DNA from: a candidate division CSSED10-310 bacterium
GTDB taxonomy: Bacteria > CSSED10-310 > JAFGJC01
DNA length: 64,000 nt
NCBI GenBank assembly: GCA_016927905.1
Contig: JAFGLW010000030.1
Span: forward strand, 218,464-282,463
Direction of reading: 5' to 3'
The first letter of the stretch is position 1. Each line of letters opens with the position of its first letter. The position numbers and the translations under genes are program-made. Below the pieces are notes generated by a model. The model ran no database searches. It was given only the letters and a program-made list of their open reading frames with translations, and was not told where the DNA came from. Positions 7,344-16,547 of this stretch are shown here, one piece after another.

Positions 7344-7730
7344 ATGACAAAACGGAGATTGAGTCTGCGAGTGCGGATCCCGTCATACCAGCATCCTCGA
7401 AATGCCTGGCGGGAGTCAATCCATGCGGAAGTCGTCAAGGCGGCTCAGGCTCGCGGTGTTTCCTACCAGCCGGGGGATAAACTGGAGCTTAACGTGATAC
7501 TCTATATGGGTGAATCCGGACTTTGTTTTCAGGATGTGGACAACCGGTTGAAAGACATCATGGATGCTTTGCAAGGCAGGGCCGGTGGATCGAAATCCAA
7601 ACACCGCCTGAGTCCCCTCATCCCGAACGATCACCAGGTTTTCAGAGTTTCAGTTGAGAAGAAGAGTCCACCGAAGCAAAGTCACGGAATGGGGCATCTT
7701 GTCATTCGGAAATACAAAGAAGTTCGATGA
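7344..7730 (+). CDS. RusA-like Holliday junction resolvase
   Basis: A 128-aa protein of usual RusA length. The signature DVDNRLKDIMDAL carries the catalytic acidic residues, and PNDHQVFRVSVEKK fits the second acidic region, here with N-D rather than the usual D-D pair. RusA enzymes cut Holliday junctions during phage and mobile-element recombination. It is followed 27 bp later by a PD-(D/E)XK-type gene in the same direction. Confidence 0.75.
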   Translation: MTKRRLSLRVRIPSYQHPRNAWRESIHAEVVKAAQARGVSYQPGDKLELNVILYMGESGLCFQDVDNRLKDIMDALQGRAGGSKSKHRLSPLIPNDHQVFRVSVEKKSPPKQSHGMGHLVIRKYKEVR

Positions 7731-7757
7731 ACGGATAGTGCAATAAGGAGAGCAGCG

Positions 7758-8627
7758 ATGGAATTCGCCAAATTCGAATCAGTATCGATCCGAAATCACC
7801 CTGAAATGAACGAGCGATGGGTTCAGGACAGGATTGCCGAGGACCCATCGATTCTCGGTCTCGGTGATGTTGTCCTGAAGGATCGTGAACGCATTCAACC
7901 TAAAGCCGGGCGGCTGGATCTTCTGCTTCAAGATGCCGAATCCAACCGGCGATACGAGATCGAAATCCAGCTTGGCTCCACAGACGAAAGTCACATCATC
8001 CGAACGATCGAGTACTGGGATATCGAGCGGAAGAGATACCCGCAATATGAACACACTGCGGTCATCGTAGCGGAAGACATCACCAGCCGGTTCCTGAATG
8101 TCATCAACCTTTTTAACGGGATGATCCCGCTCATCGCTATTCAGATGCGCGCATTTCAGGTCAGTGGGAAGATCGGGCTCGTTTTTACGACAGTTGTGGA
8201 CCTGCTGACCCTTGGCCTGGTCGATGAAGACGAGGAAGCCCAGGAGCCGACCGATCGAGCTTACTGGGAATCCCGGGGGTCCAAAAAAACAGTCGCTATG
8301 GCAGATCAATTGCTGGCGATCGCCAAAGAGCATGATCCCAGTCTCGAATTGAAATACAACAAGTTCTACATCGGCCTTGCCCGAAGTGGGCAGCCATGCA
8401 ATTTCATGATATTCCGACCCAAGAAAGGCTTCATCCGATTCGAAGTTCGATTGAAGAATACACCGGACACGCAGGAACGCCTTGAATCATCCGGTCTCGA
8501 TGTAATGGATTACGACAGCCGATGGGGATATTTCAGGATCCGGCTGCAACCCGGCGAGATCGACAAAAAAAAGCAAATACTTACAGAAATCGTGGCGGAA
8601 GCGTATGCAGCAGGCGGACAGCGATGA
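7758..8627 (+). CDS. PD-(D/E)XK-type nuclease-like protein, function unknown
   Basis: A 289-aa protein. The N-terminal half contains AGRLDLLLQD followed by YEIEIQLG, which fits the D...E-x-Q form of the PD-(D/E)XK active site. Then comes HIIRTIEYWDIERKRYP and a strand AVIVAEDI. The C-terminal half (IGLARSGQPCNFMIFRPKKG) looks like a separate small alpha/beta domain found in proteins of unknown role. AAGGAGAGC precedes the ATG. It may be a nuclease of the mobile element; there is no clear partner beyond the RusA-like gene. Confidence 0.7.
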   Translation: MEFAKFESVSIRNHPEMNERWVQDRIAEDPSILGLGDVVLKDRERIQPKAGRLDLLLQDAESNRRYEIEIQLGSTDESHIIRTIEYWDIERKRYPQYEHTAVIVAEDITSRFLNVINLFNGMIPLIAIQMRAFQVSGKIGLVFTTVVDLLTLGLVDEDEEAQEPTDRAYWESRGSKKTVAMADQLLAIAKEHDPSLELKYNKFYIGLARSGQPCNFMIFRPKKGFIRFEVRLKNTPDTQERLESSGLDVMDYDSRWGYFRIRLQPGEIDKKKQILTEIVAEAYAAGGQR

Positions 8628-8784
8628 ATTCTGATCTCGCAGGTCAATGATTTTTATGGACCAGATATCGTTCAAAACGCTAATATCTTCCCAGGAACCA
8701 AAAGGTCACCGGTTGTCTCACCAGTGCAATTTGAAGATGTCTGATGTATTGAATTACAATGCCTCAATCGGAATGTAGAAACCA

Positions 8785-9438
8785 ATGAGCCAGATCAGAT
8801 CAAAACAACGTGTTGCCGACCACGGGGAAGTCTTCACCCCGGCGTGGATGGTCGAGGCGATGCTCGATCTGGTAAAATACGAGACAGAACGCATAGACTC
8901 TCGCTTCCTGGAGCCAGCGTGTGGGAGTGGTAACTTTCTTGTCCGCATCCTGCAACGGAAGCTCGCTGCTGTGGAACGTAAGTACGGAAAGTCTGACTTC
9001 GAAAGGCGACACTATGCGCTGCTTGCGCTGATGTGCATTTACGGAATCGAGTTACTGGAAGACAATATCGCCGAATGCCGGGCAAATTTGTTGGAGATTC
9101 ACGCCGATTATCTGAATATAGAACCGTCTGATGACATTTTTCGTGCCGCATCCTACGTGATATCACAGAACATCGTGCACGGCGACGCGCTGACGATGCG
9201 CACTGACGACGACCAGCCAATCACCTTTCCAGAATGGGGTTACCTGGGCAAAGGCAAATTCCAGCGGCGCGATTTTAGCTTCGACACCCTCGCCTCATCG
9301 TCAACTTTCAGTACGGAAGGCTCGCTATTCGCTAGTCTCGGCAAACATGAGATCTTCAAACCAACGATAATCTATCTGACGATGACCGTGCGTGAGTTGG
9401 CTGCTTTGGTTTGTGATGCCGCAAAGGAGGTCGAATGA
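8785..9438 (+). CDS. Adenine-specific DNA methyltransferase, small subunit
   Basis: A 217-aa protein with EVFTPAWMVEAML, the SAM-binding motif I FLEPACGSGNF, and YGIELLEDNIAECRANL, all typical of N6-adenine methylases of restriction systems. The catalytic motif IV (NPPY) is missing and the protein ends early, so it cannot be a complete gamma-class methylase alone. Its stop overlaps the start of the next gene (ATGA), so the two are coupled. I infer it works together with the second methylase. Confidence 0.8.
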   Translation: MSQIRSKQRVADHGEVFTPAWMVEAMLDLVKYETERIDSRFLEPACGSGNFLVRILQRKLAAVERKYGKSDFERRHYALLALMCIYGIELLEDNIAECRANLLEIHADYLNIEPSDDIFRAASYVISQNIVHGDALTMRTDDDQPITFPEWGYLGKGKFQRRDFSFDTLASSSTFSTEGSLFASLGKHEIFKPTIIYLTMTVRELAALVCDAAKEVE

Positions 9439-11063
9439 CTACAAAGGCTGGCTTTGCGTTGCGCGGCCGCAATCCGGATGTCTTGACATGCATCGCAAAT
9501 CTCTCAAACGATGAGGTTTTCACGCCCCCGGAGCTTGCGAACCGGATGCTGGACACACTGGCCGATGTTTGGGCAGCCGACAACAGCGGTGCAAATATCT
9601 GGGCGGATAGTTCGGTAAAATTTCTCGATCCGTGCACGAAATCAGGTGTTTTCCTGCGCGAGATAACCAGTCGCCTGACCAAAGGCCTAGTCGGCGAGAT
9701 TCCTGACCTTGAAGAGCGAGTGAACCACATCCTGACAAAACAAGTGTTTGGCATCGGAATTACGTATCTTACGAGCCTGCTGGCGCGGCGTAGCGTTTAC
9801 TGCTCAAAGCACTCGAATGGCAAACACTCAATCGCCAAAGGCTTCAAGAGTGATAATGGCAATATATGGTTCAAACGGATGGAGCACACGTGGGTAAACG
9901 GCAGGTGCAAGTTCTGCGGTGCAAACGTAAAGATCCTTGACCGTAGCGAAGATCTCGAAACCCACGCCTATGCGTTCATCCACACCCAAAACATTACAAC
10001 TCGACTCGTCGAGTTCTTTGGAGGCGATATGCAGTTTGACGTAATCATCGGAAATCCACCATACCAGTTGGATGATGGCGGCTACGGCACTAGTGCAGCA
10101 CCGATTTATCATAAGTTCGTAGAGCAAACGAAGGCGCTGGAACCGCGCTATTTGTCGATGATTATCCCAGCCCGTTGGTTTGCAGGTGGGAAAGGGCTGG
10201 ATGAGTTCAGGAAATCAATGCTTACCGACAATCGACTGCGTTCTATTGACGACTTTCTCAGCGCTTCAGACGTCTTCCCGGGGGTTGGCCTAAAGGGCGG
10301 TGTCTGCTACTTTCTCTGGGACCGGGATTATCCCGGTCCTTGCAGAGTCACCACCCATTTCAAGGATTGGCCTACTTCGACAGTAAGTCGTCCTCTTCTT
10401 GAAAAAGGGGCGGACGTGTTCATCCGCTTCAATGAAGGGCTGTCAATTCTAAAGAAAGTGATGGCTGCCGAGAGAGGGAAGGCTACTTCAATGTTACTTC
10501 CTGAAAACAAGCGTTTCGACCGACTGGTTAGTTCAAGAAAACCTTTCGGGCTTGAGACGACCTTCAAAGGAAAGATCAACACCAAGCAAACTGGTGACAT
10601 ATTGGTCTATCGTAACGGCGGTACGGGATACATCAACAGAGACTCGATATCGACTGGCAATGAACTAATCGACAAGTGGAAACTATTCGCAGGCTACGCT
10701 GCGCCAGGGACCGGAAACAAAGATACATACCCTCATAGGATCATCAGTACTCCATTCGTTGGATCGCCTGGCACCATCTCTTCGGAGACCTATCTTTGCA
10801 TTGGCCCGTTCGATACACGTACCGAGGCTGAAAGTGTTTTGTCTTACCTTTCCTGTCGGCTTACACGTCTTCTTATTCTCCTTCATAAGCCATCCCAACA
10901 CGTAACGCGCAAAGTCTACACATTCGTTCCAACACAAGAGTGGACGAGGAAGTGGACGGACGAGGACCTCTACGCGAAATATGGCATCTCTGCAAGAGAG
11001 ATCGCGTTCATTCAGAAGGTTGTTCGCCCAATGGACCTTAGTGGAGACGCTGAGGATGGTTAA
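9435..11063 (+). CDS. Eco57I-type DNA methyltransferase
   Basis: A 542-aa methylase with NDEVFTPPELANRML (25-39), motif I-like FLDPCTKSGVFLREI (63-77) and catalytic motif IV IIGNPPYQLDD (204-214). Between them is a Cys/His-rich insert (C123, C158, C161) that may bind zinc. The C-terminal half (FAGYAAPGTGN, YLCIGPF, SCRLTRLLILLHKPSQHVTRKVY) resembles the target-recognition region of Eco57I-like enzymes. It overlaps both neighbours (4 bp upstream, 8 bp downstream), marking a compact three-gene restriction-modification operon. Confidence 0.85.
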   Translation: MTTKAGFALRGRNPDVLTCIANLSNDEVFTPPELANRMLDTLADVWAADNSGANIWADSSVKFLDPCTKSGVFLREITSRLTKGLVGEIPDLEERVNHILTKQVFGIGITYLTSLLARRSVYCSKHSNGKHSIAKGFKSDNGNIWFKRMEHTWVNGRCKFCGANVKILDRSEDLETHAYAFIHTQNITTRLVEFFGGDMQFDVIIGNPPYQLDDGGYGTSAAPIYHKFVEQTKALEPRYLSMIIPARWFAGGKGLDEFRKSMLTDNRLRSIDDFLSASDVFPGVGLKGGVCYFLWDRDYPGPCRVTTHFKDWPTSTVSRPLLEKGADVFIRFNEGLSILKKVMAAERGKATSMLLPENKRFDRLVSSRKPFGLETTFKGKINTKQTGDILVYRNGGTGYINRDSISTGNELIDKWKLFAGYAAPGTGNKDTYPHRIISTPFVGSPGTISSETYLCIGPFDTRTEAESVLSYLSCRLTRLLILLHKPSQHVTRKVYTFVPTQEWTRKWTDEDLYAKYGISAREIAFIQKVVRPMDLSGDAEDG

Positions 11064-13593
11064 GGTCATTGACGAGATCTTCACACCTAAGCCCGTAGCT
11101 CGGCTGAGAATATATGGTTACTCAATTGCCGATGAAGCGCACAAAGGGCTCCTAAAGGTCGGGCAGACCACACGTGATGTGAAGCAGCGCGTTGCTGAGC
11201 AGGTTAAGACGGCTGCCATCAAGAACTACAGGATTGAGCTGGACGAAGCAGCCGAACGCAATGACGGTACTATATTTACCGATCACGAGGTGCGCGCGGC
11301 ACTAACCAGGAAGGGCTTCGAAAACACTGAACTCGAATGGATGCAATGTTCGGTCAAGGACGTGAAAACCGTGCTCACCGAGCTGCGCAAAGGCCAGCGG
11401 TTCACGGGTACGCATCACGAAACGTTCACGATGCGCCGGGAACAAGCTGAGGCTGTTGACAAGACGCACGCCTATTTTCACTCCATCTGGAAAGAAGACA
11501 TGCACGCCGTACCCCGATTTCTTTGGAACGCTAAGATGCGATTCGGGAAAACCTTCGCCGCTTACCAGCTTGCCAAGAAGCTCGGTGCTAAACGTATGCT
11601 CGTGGTGACCTTCAAGCCCGCCGTCGAAGATGCATGGCAGACTATCATAGAGTCACACGTGGATTTTGACGGGTGGCAGTACCTTTCCAGACATTCTGAC
11701 AGCGATCCGGTGAGAATCTCCGCCAAGAAACCACTGGTTTATTTCGGCTCATTCCAAGACCTGTTGGGACGTGATGATGCAGGGAACATCAAACCATTAA
11801 ACGAATGGATCCACCATGTGAAGTGGGATTTGGTAGTTTTCGATGAATACCACTTCGGTGCATGGCGGGAGACTGCAAAGGAGCTGTTCGAAGGTGAAGA
11901 GGATGCGGTAGCCAAAAAAGAGGCCAAACTGGAGTACGATCGTGACTTGGAAAGTATGAACGAGGATCTTAGTGTGTTTTCGGCGAAGGAAACGGAATTC
12001 CTGCCCATCACGAGCAGAGCTTACCTTTACCTGTCGGGCACGCCATTCAGGGCACTGGCCACGGGTGAGTTCATCGAAGAACAGATATTCAACTGGACAT
12101 ATACCGACGAGCAACGTGCAAAGGAAGAATACGCAGTAAAACACCCCGACAAATGGAATCCCTATGGAGCATTGCCGCAGATGCGCCTGCTGACCTATCA
12201 GATGCCGGACGAGTTGCTGGCGATCGCGAGCGCCGGTGAATTCGACGAGTTTGATCTCAACGCATTCTTCGAGGCATCGGGTCGGGGTGACAAAGCGCAA
12301 TTCACACACAAGAATGACGTACAGAAATGGCTGGACATCATTCGCGGGGGATACGCGCCAAGGGCCGTGGAGTATATGAAGACTGGCACACGGCCACCGT
12401 TTCCATATTCGGATGTACGTCTTCTGCCCTATTTACAGCACTCATTCTGGTTTCTGCCTAATGTCGCGTCCTGCCGTGCGATGGCGAACCTCCTGACAGA
12501 GAAACACAATGTATTCTGGCACGACTACAAAGTGATCGTCGCTGCGGGTGCTACGGCAGGTATCGGTCTCGATGCCTTGCCCCCTGTACGCAAAGCCATT
12601 GGGAGTGGACTCGAGACCAAAACCATCACACTTTCGTGCGGAAAGCTCACGACGGGCGTTACCGTGCGGCAGTGGTTCTCAATCTTGATGCTGAGGAACC
12701 TTCAGTCACCGGAGACCTACTTTCAGTCTGCCTTTCGGGTCCAGTCGCCCTGGTCCATTCGAAATCCGAACGGTGATAATCCGAACGAGGAGGAGATCCT
12801 CAAACCCGTCTGCTTTGTATTCGATTTTGCACCCACACGCGCGCTTCGGCAACTCTCGGAGTACGGAATCGGCCTGTCTCCCTATGAGCCAAACCCGGAG
12901 AACGCAGTTAAGAATCTTGTATCGTTTCTGCCTGTGCTGGCATACGACGGCGCAAATATGACACAAATCGATGCCGGCGGTATTCTCGATATTGCGATGG
13001 CGGGCACGTCGGCAACGTTGCTCGCAAAGAAGTGGCAAAGTGCAATATTGGTGAACGTGGACAATGACACCCTGCGCCGGGTACTGGACAACCCAGAAGC
13101 GATGGCTGCCGTTGAGCGTATCGAGGGTTGGCGAGCGCTTGGAGATAACATCATCGAGACCATAATTAACAAAAGCGAGAAGTTGAAGGAGCTGAAGAAG
13201 AAAAATAAGGATAAGGATCTCACTGCCAGGGAGAAGAAGCAGCTTACTGAAGAGGAAAAGGAGTATAAGTCCAAGCGTAAAATGGTCCAGGAGAAGCTGA
13301 TCAAGTTTGCCACACGCATCCCGGCGTTCATGTACCTGACCGATTTCCGAGAGAACACGTTACAGGATGTGATCACCAAGCTGGAACCAGACCTGTTTCT
13401 GGCGGTCACCGGATTAACGGTCAAGGACTTCCACCTGCTTGTTCAACTCAGAGTGTTCAACACTGAGCAGATGAACCAAGCCGTGTTTGCGTTCCGACGA
13501 TATGAAGACGCGTCGCTCCGGTACACTGGCATCGAAAGCCATCCGGGTCTGACACATTACGGATTGTACGACACCGTAGTAGCAAAGGAGTGA
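11056..13593 (+). CDS. GIY-YIG nuclease fused to SF2 helicase, restriction subunit
   Basis: An 845-aa protein. The N-terminus has a GIY-YIG-like motif (RIYGYSI ... LLKVGQTTRDVKQRV, about residues 18-47). The helicase part has Walker A AKMRFGKT (159-166), the DEAD-box variant DEYH (263-266), motif III SGTPF (327-331), and a C-terminal helicase lobe. A long lysine-rich coiled coil follows near residues 700-750. The ATG at 11056 lies inside the methylase gene. Predicted role: ATP-driven cleavage of unmodified DNA with the two preceding methylases. The arrangement resembles type I/III logic but uses a GIY-YIG nuclease. Confidence 0.8.
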   Translation: MVKVIDEIFTPKPVARLRIYGYSIADEAHKGLLKVGQTTRDVKQRVAEQVKTAAIKNYRIELDEAAERNDGTIFTDHEVRAALTRKGFENTELEWMQCSVKDVKTVLTELRKGQRFTGTHHETFTMRREQAEAVDKTHAYFHSIWKEDMHAVPRFLWNAKMRFGKTFAAYQLAKKLGAKRMLVVTFKPAVEDAWQTIIESHVDFDGWQYLSRHSDSDPVRISAKKPLVYFGSFQDLLGRDDAGNIKPLNEWIHHVKWDLVVFDEYHFGAWRETAKELFEGEEDAVAKKEAKLEYDRDLESMNEDLSVFSAKETEFLPITSRAYLYLSGTPFRALATGEFIEEQIFNWTYTDEQRAKEEYAVKHPDKWNPYGALPQMRLLTYQMPDELLAIASAGEFDEFDLNAFFEASGRGDKAQFTHKNDVQKWLDIIRGGYAPRAVEYMKTGTRPPFPYSDVRLLPYLQHSFWFLPNVASCRAMANLLTEKHNVFWHDYKVIVAAGATAGIGLDALPPVRKAIGSGLETKTITLSCGKLTTGVTVRQWFSILMLRNLQSPETYFQSAFRVQSPWSIRNPNGDNPNEEEILKPVCFVFDFAPTRALRQLSEYGIGLSPYEPNPENAVKNLVSFLPVLAYDGANMTQIDAGGILDIAMAGTSATLLAKKWQSAILVNVDNDTLRRVLDNPEAMAAVERIEGWRALGDNIIETIINKSEKLKELKKKNKDKDLTAREKKQLTEEEKEYKSKRKMVQEKLIKFATRIPAFMYLTDFRENTLQDVITKLEPDLFLAVTGLTVKDFHLLVQLRVFNTEQMNQAVFAFRRYEDASLRYTGIESHPGLTHYGLYDTVVAKE

Positions 13594-13639
13594 AAAAGTG
13601 TTAACTGCTGGGATGGACAACGAAAACAGCAGGGCAAGG

Positions 13640-14251
13640 TTACACCTGCAGGATCTCAGGCAACCCCATCAGCATCACAGGTGCCGTTATATGACATTCA
13701 ATCGGCTGTTCACCTTCTTTACGGTTATGATAGCGGATTCCTCTATCCTGAAATGAACCCACGATTCCTGGTGTGTCGTACAGGGTTTGGGCAATTGCAG
13801 CTTCCATCCGGTTCCGGAGCCTTCTGTCACACGCAGTTGGTGCAAGGAAGAAACGATACATGGCAGTCAATTTTCGAATTGCTCCGCTCAATTCAGAATA
13901 CATCAGGATGCATTCTTTTTCAGATTTAGGATTCTCTGGATCATATCGTCCCGGCCATAACAGAATCTTCTCACCGCGAGCGAAACCTGCAGGATCGTAG
14001 ACATGATACATGGCTGCCGCATGTTCTGTGTAATGCTCTGCCATCCGGGTTCGAAAATCACGTCCGGTTTCACCGACATAATAGATCAGATGACCTTCCG
14101 AGAGGGGTACGGTCCAAAGATATACTCCCGGTTTGCTGCGCACTTCAACGTCAAAGATGGAGGGAGCATCAGTCGATCCCGGCCATGAGAAAGGTCCTTC
14201 AAAGGCAAGTTGGATGCAATTATCCGAATTCACTGCGATTCCCGTAATCAT
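13640..14251 (-). CDS. GIY-YIG family nuclease
   Basis: A 203-aa protein with GVYLW (42-46) and YYVGETGRDFRTRMAEH (57-73), the canonical GIY-YIG core including the catalytic arginine, and a candidate metal-binding Glu in NRMEAAIAQ (E150). It lies 23 bp downstream of the HNH endonuclease gene on the same strand, facing the restriction operon tail to tail. It likely cooperates with the HNH protein. Confidence 0.75.
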   Translation of the reverse strand: MITGIAVNSDNCIQLAFEGPFSWPGSTDAPSIFDVEVRSKPGVYLWTVPLSEGHLIYYVGETGRDFRTRMAEHYTEHAAAMYHVYDPAGFARGEKILLWPGRYDPENPKSEKECILMYSELSGAIRKLTAMYRFFLAPTACDRRLRNRMEAAIAQTLYDTPGIVGSFQDRGIRYHNRKEGEQPIECHITAPVMLMGLPEILQV

Positions 14252-14274
14252 GTTTTATCAAAAGACGCTCATTA

Positions 14275-15204
14275 TCATACGTGGGATCTGAATTTGTCGA
14301 ACCGCCACTCCAGTGCGCCGCGATCAGGCCAATTCTGTTTTGCTGCTGGAAGAACCAGCCTTTCACCATCCAATTTCTGCAATCCATAGCGAAGCATCGG
14401 TCCATCGGATTCAAGAAGCACATCGCGCCGAACATGTATTTTGAAATCAGGTGAAACACCGATAATAAAGCTGTCGAACGCTGCATGGTGCAGTTTGCAA
14501 AGGGAAATCCCATTGGAAATACTCGGTTGACTCTCCGGATATCGGTCCGGGATGATATGCGCGGCATCAAGCAATTCCGTATGTCTCAGTTTGCATAACG
14601 AACACTGGGAACGATATGCCGCGATTACCCGCTCCCGAAACGAACGCTGATGAAGGCGGGTGCGTATGGTTGAGGTTACATATGCACGCCGTAAAGCCAC
14701 CGAATCGTCTACCAGCGATTTCTCGGAACCGTCCTCAATGAAGGATGCATCATCCACGGCAATCCGGAATACGAGGGAAATCGGATCATCCCCCACGACA
14801 TACACCGGCCAGACAGCCAGATATTTCCCAGGTATGATTCCATGAAAATAAACAAGTGGTAACTGCTTTTTCATAGTTTGTCGAAGCCCGACATTGTCCG
14901 AATGATCCGGATCCGTTCCGCGGTATCTGTAAGACAATAAACCGTCCGGCCCAAACGAATCATCGTAAGGTCCTTTGGGTGTGGTTGTGATGCTGATAGG
15001 CAGTTTCATTATCCGAGGTTTGAAAATGCCCTGGGGAGCCATCAGGTGAATCCGCTCACCATGATGATCAAATCCTCGTTGCAGTAAATCCCGAGGCAGC
15101 ACATCACCATTGGCTTCAACCATTTCAGAAAGCCACTGAAAAGCCGCCAAACGTATCGTTATGTCGTCATTATCTCTGATCACCGGATTCCCCAAAGGAT
15201 CCAT
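14275..15204 (-). CDS. HNH endonuclease with possible SRA-like N-terminal domain
   Basis: A 309-aa protein. The C-terminal HNH nuclease has C-x2-C (201-204), DAAHIIP (213-219), NGISLCKLHHAAFD (231-244), i.e. a zinc-bound HNH_2 core. The N-terminal region has an order of motifs that recalls SRA/YDG domains (PYDDSFGPDGLLSYRYRG, then Q/N and LPLVYFHG, then YLAVWPVYV). If that is right, it would be a modification-dependent (type IV-like) restriction enzyme; the SRA assignment is inference. It is transcribed into the GIY-YIG gene. Confidence 0.75.
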   Translation of the reverse strand: MDPLGNPVIRDNDDITIRLAAFQWLSEMVEANGDVLPRDLLQRGFDHHGERIHLMAPQGIFKPRIMKLPISITTTPKGPYDDSFGPDGLLSYRYRGTDPDHSDNVGLRQTMKKQLPLVYFHGIIPGKYLAVWPVYVVGDDPISLVFRIAVDDASFIEDGSEKSLVDDSVALRRAYVTSTIRTRLHQRSFRERVIAAYRSQCSLCKLRHTELLDAAHIIPDRYPESQPSISNGISLCKLHHAAFDSFIIGVSPDFKIHVRRDVLLESDGPMLRYGLQKLDGERLVLPAAKQNWPDRGALEWRFDKFRSHV

Positions 15205-15273
15205 CTCAAAATCTGAATCACCTGAGAGAATAAATCGGTGGCTGTTTGTAAAGCAATAGCAATCGTTCGATAA

Positions 15274-16398
15274 CTATTTGCCGGTCGATTTCCTGCGCAC
15301 CAAAGCCTTCCGTTGCTCTTCGATATCCAGGGGTGCGTAATGCCGCTCGGTAACGCGGATATCGGAATGACGGAGGAGTTTGGAGGCTATATGCAGACCG
15401 GAACTCCGCGTAACCTGCAGCCCGAACGTTCTGCGGAGATCGTGGATCGTCACACCCTCCAGCTTCGCCGCTTCGAGCAGGAATTTCCAAGGTTTCTTGA
15501 GATCGTGCCGGGGATTGTCCTGGATCCGGCCGGCGATCACATAAACGCTTGAGCGGGGGATATCCTTGAGCATATCTACTATTTCCGAAAGTAACGGGAT
15601 CACCTGGGGCTTCCCGCTCTTTGGACTGGGTACGTTCCAGAGTGCATTGTCGAAATCTAGATCAGTCCATTTTGCATGCAAGACTTCACTCAGTCGCGCT
15701 CCCGTTTCGACGAGTAGACGGAATGCCGCCCGGGCATGCAGATCCGGCAGCTGGTCGATCGCGTCGATCAGCCGTTTGAACTCCGCATCCGATAGAACCC
15801 GTTTCCGTGGAGCAGGCTCACTTGTTGGTTTCACTTTCATGGCGGGATTGATGTCCAGCAGATCTTCCCGCCAGGCTGCCTGCAAACACGCCCTGACCGA
15901 GGCAAGCCAGCGGTTCGCAGCACTACGCTTACCCGTGTTCACCCGCTTCATGAATTCCTTTCGAATGTCTTCTGTCTTGATTTCCGGCAGAGGCAGGTTT
16001 CCCCATAGTTCAACAGTTTGTCCCAGATATCGAATATCCTCTCTCGGATGTTTCTTTTGCAGTTTAACCTGTTCGAGATATTGATCGACCCAATCACTGA
16101 ATGTCAGGATCTGTCGGCTTTCCTGCTTTTCCCTGAGCGGATCATGACCGTCATCCGCATCAGCGAGGATCTTCCTGGCCTTCCTGCGAGCCTCTTCCGG
16201 TGTGATCTTGCCGTATTCTCCGATCACCATTTCTCGGCGTCTTTCTCTTGGACCATAGCGAACGAAAAAGCTTCGCTTTCCGGAAGGGAAAACCTTGATT
16301 CAGAATGCGGGGATATCGGTGTCGAAATAGCGCTCACCGATGGATTTATCGGTGCTCAGCTTGTCTATTTCGCGTTTGGTTAGTTTTAACTTTGAAAT
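15274..16398 (-). pseudogene. P4-type tyrosine recombinase (integrase), decayed N-terminus
   Basis: The catalytic domain is intact: R179 in TGARLSEVL, HDLRRTFG (263-270), H288 in LRHSDIRVTERHY and the nucleophile Y298 (numbered from the ATG at 16230). Upstream, in the same frame, the usual DUF4102 arm-binding domain is recognisable (KLTKREIDKL ... VFPSGKRSFFVRYG) but is broken by TGA at 16300-16302, where homologues have Gly. The best start after a strong RBS (GGAGGAGGGAG) is ATT at 16398, not ATG. It is either dead or expressed only as the part beginning at 16230. P4-type integrases insert elements at tRNA 3' ends, matching the tRNA fragment at 18445. Confidence 0.75.
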
Positions 16399-16547
16399 CT
16401 TTCTCCCTCCTCCAACTGTTACCCACGAAAGTTATCACGACCGTAACCCCAACTCTATCCGTGACTCTATCCGAAGAAAGCATTCGATACTCACGTCGAC
16501 TCGGGCTGCCATTCGGGCTCCGGAATAAATCGAGATTCCTGATTCCT

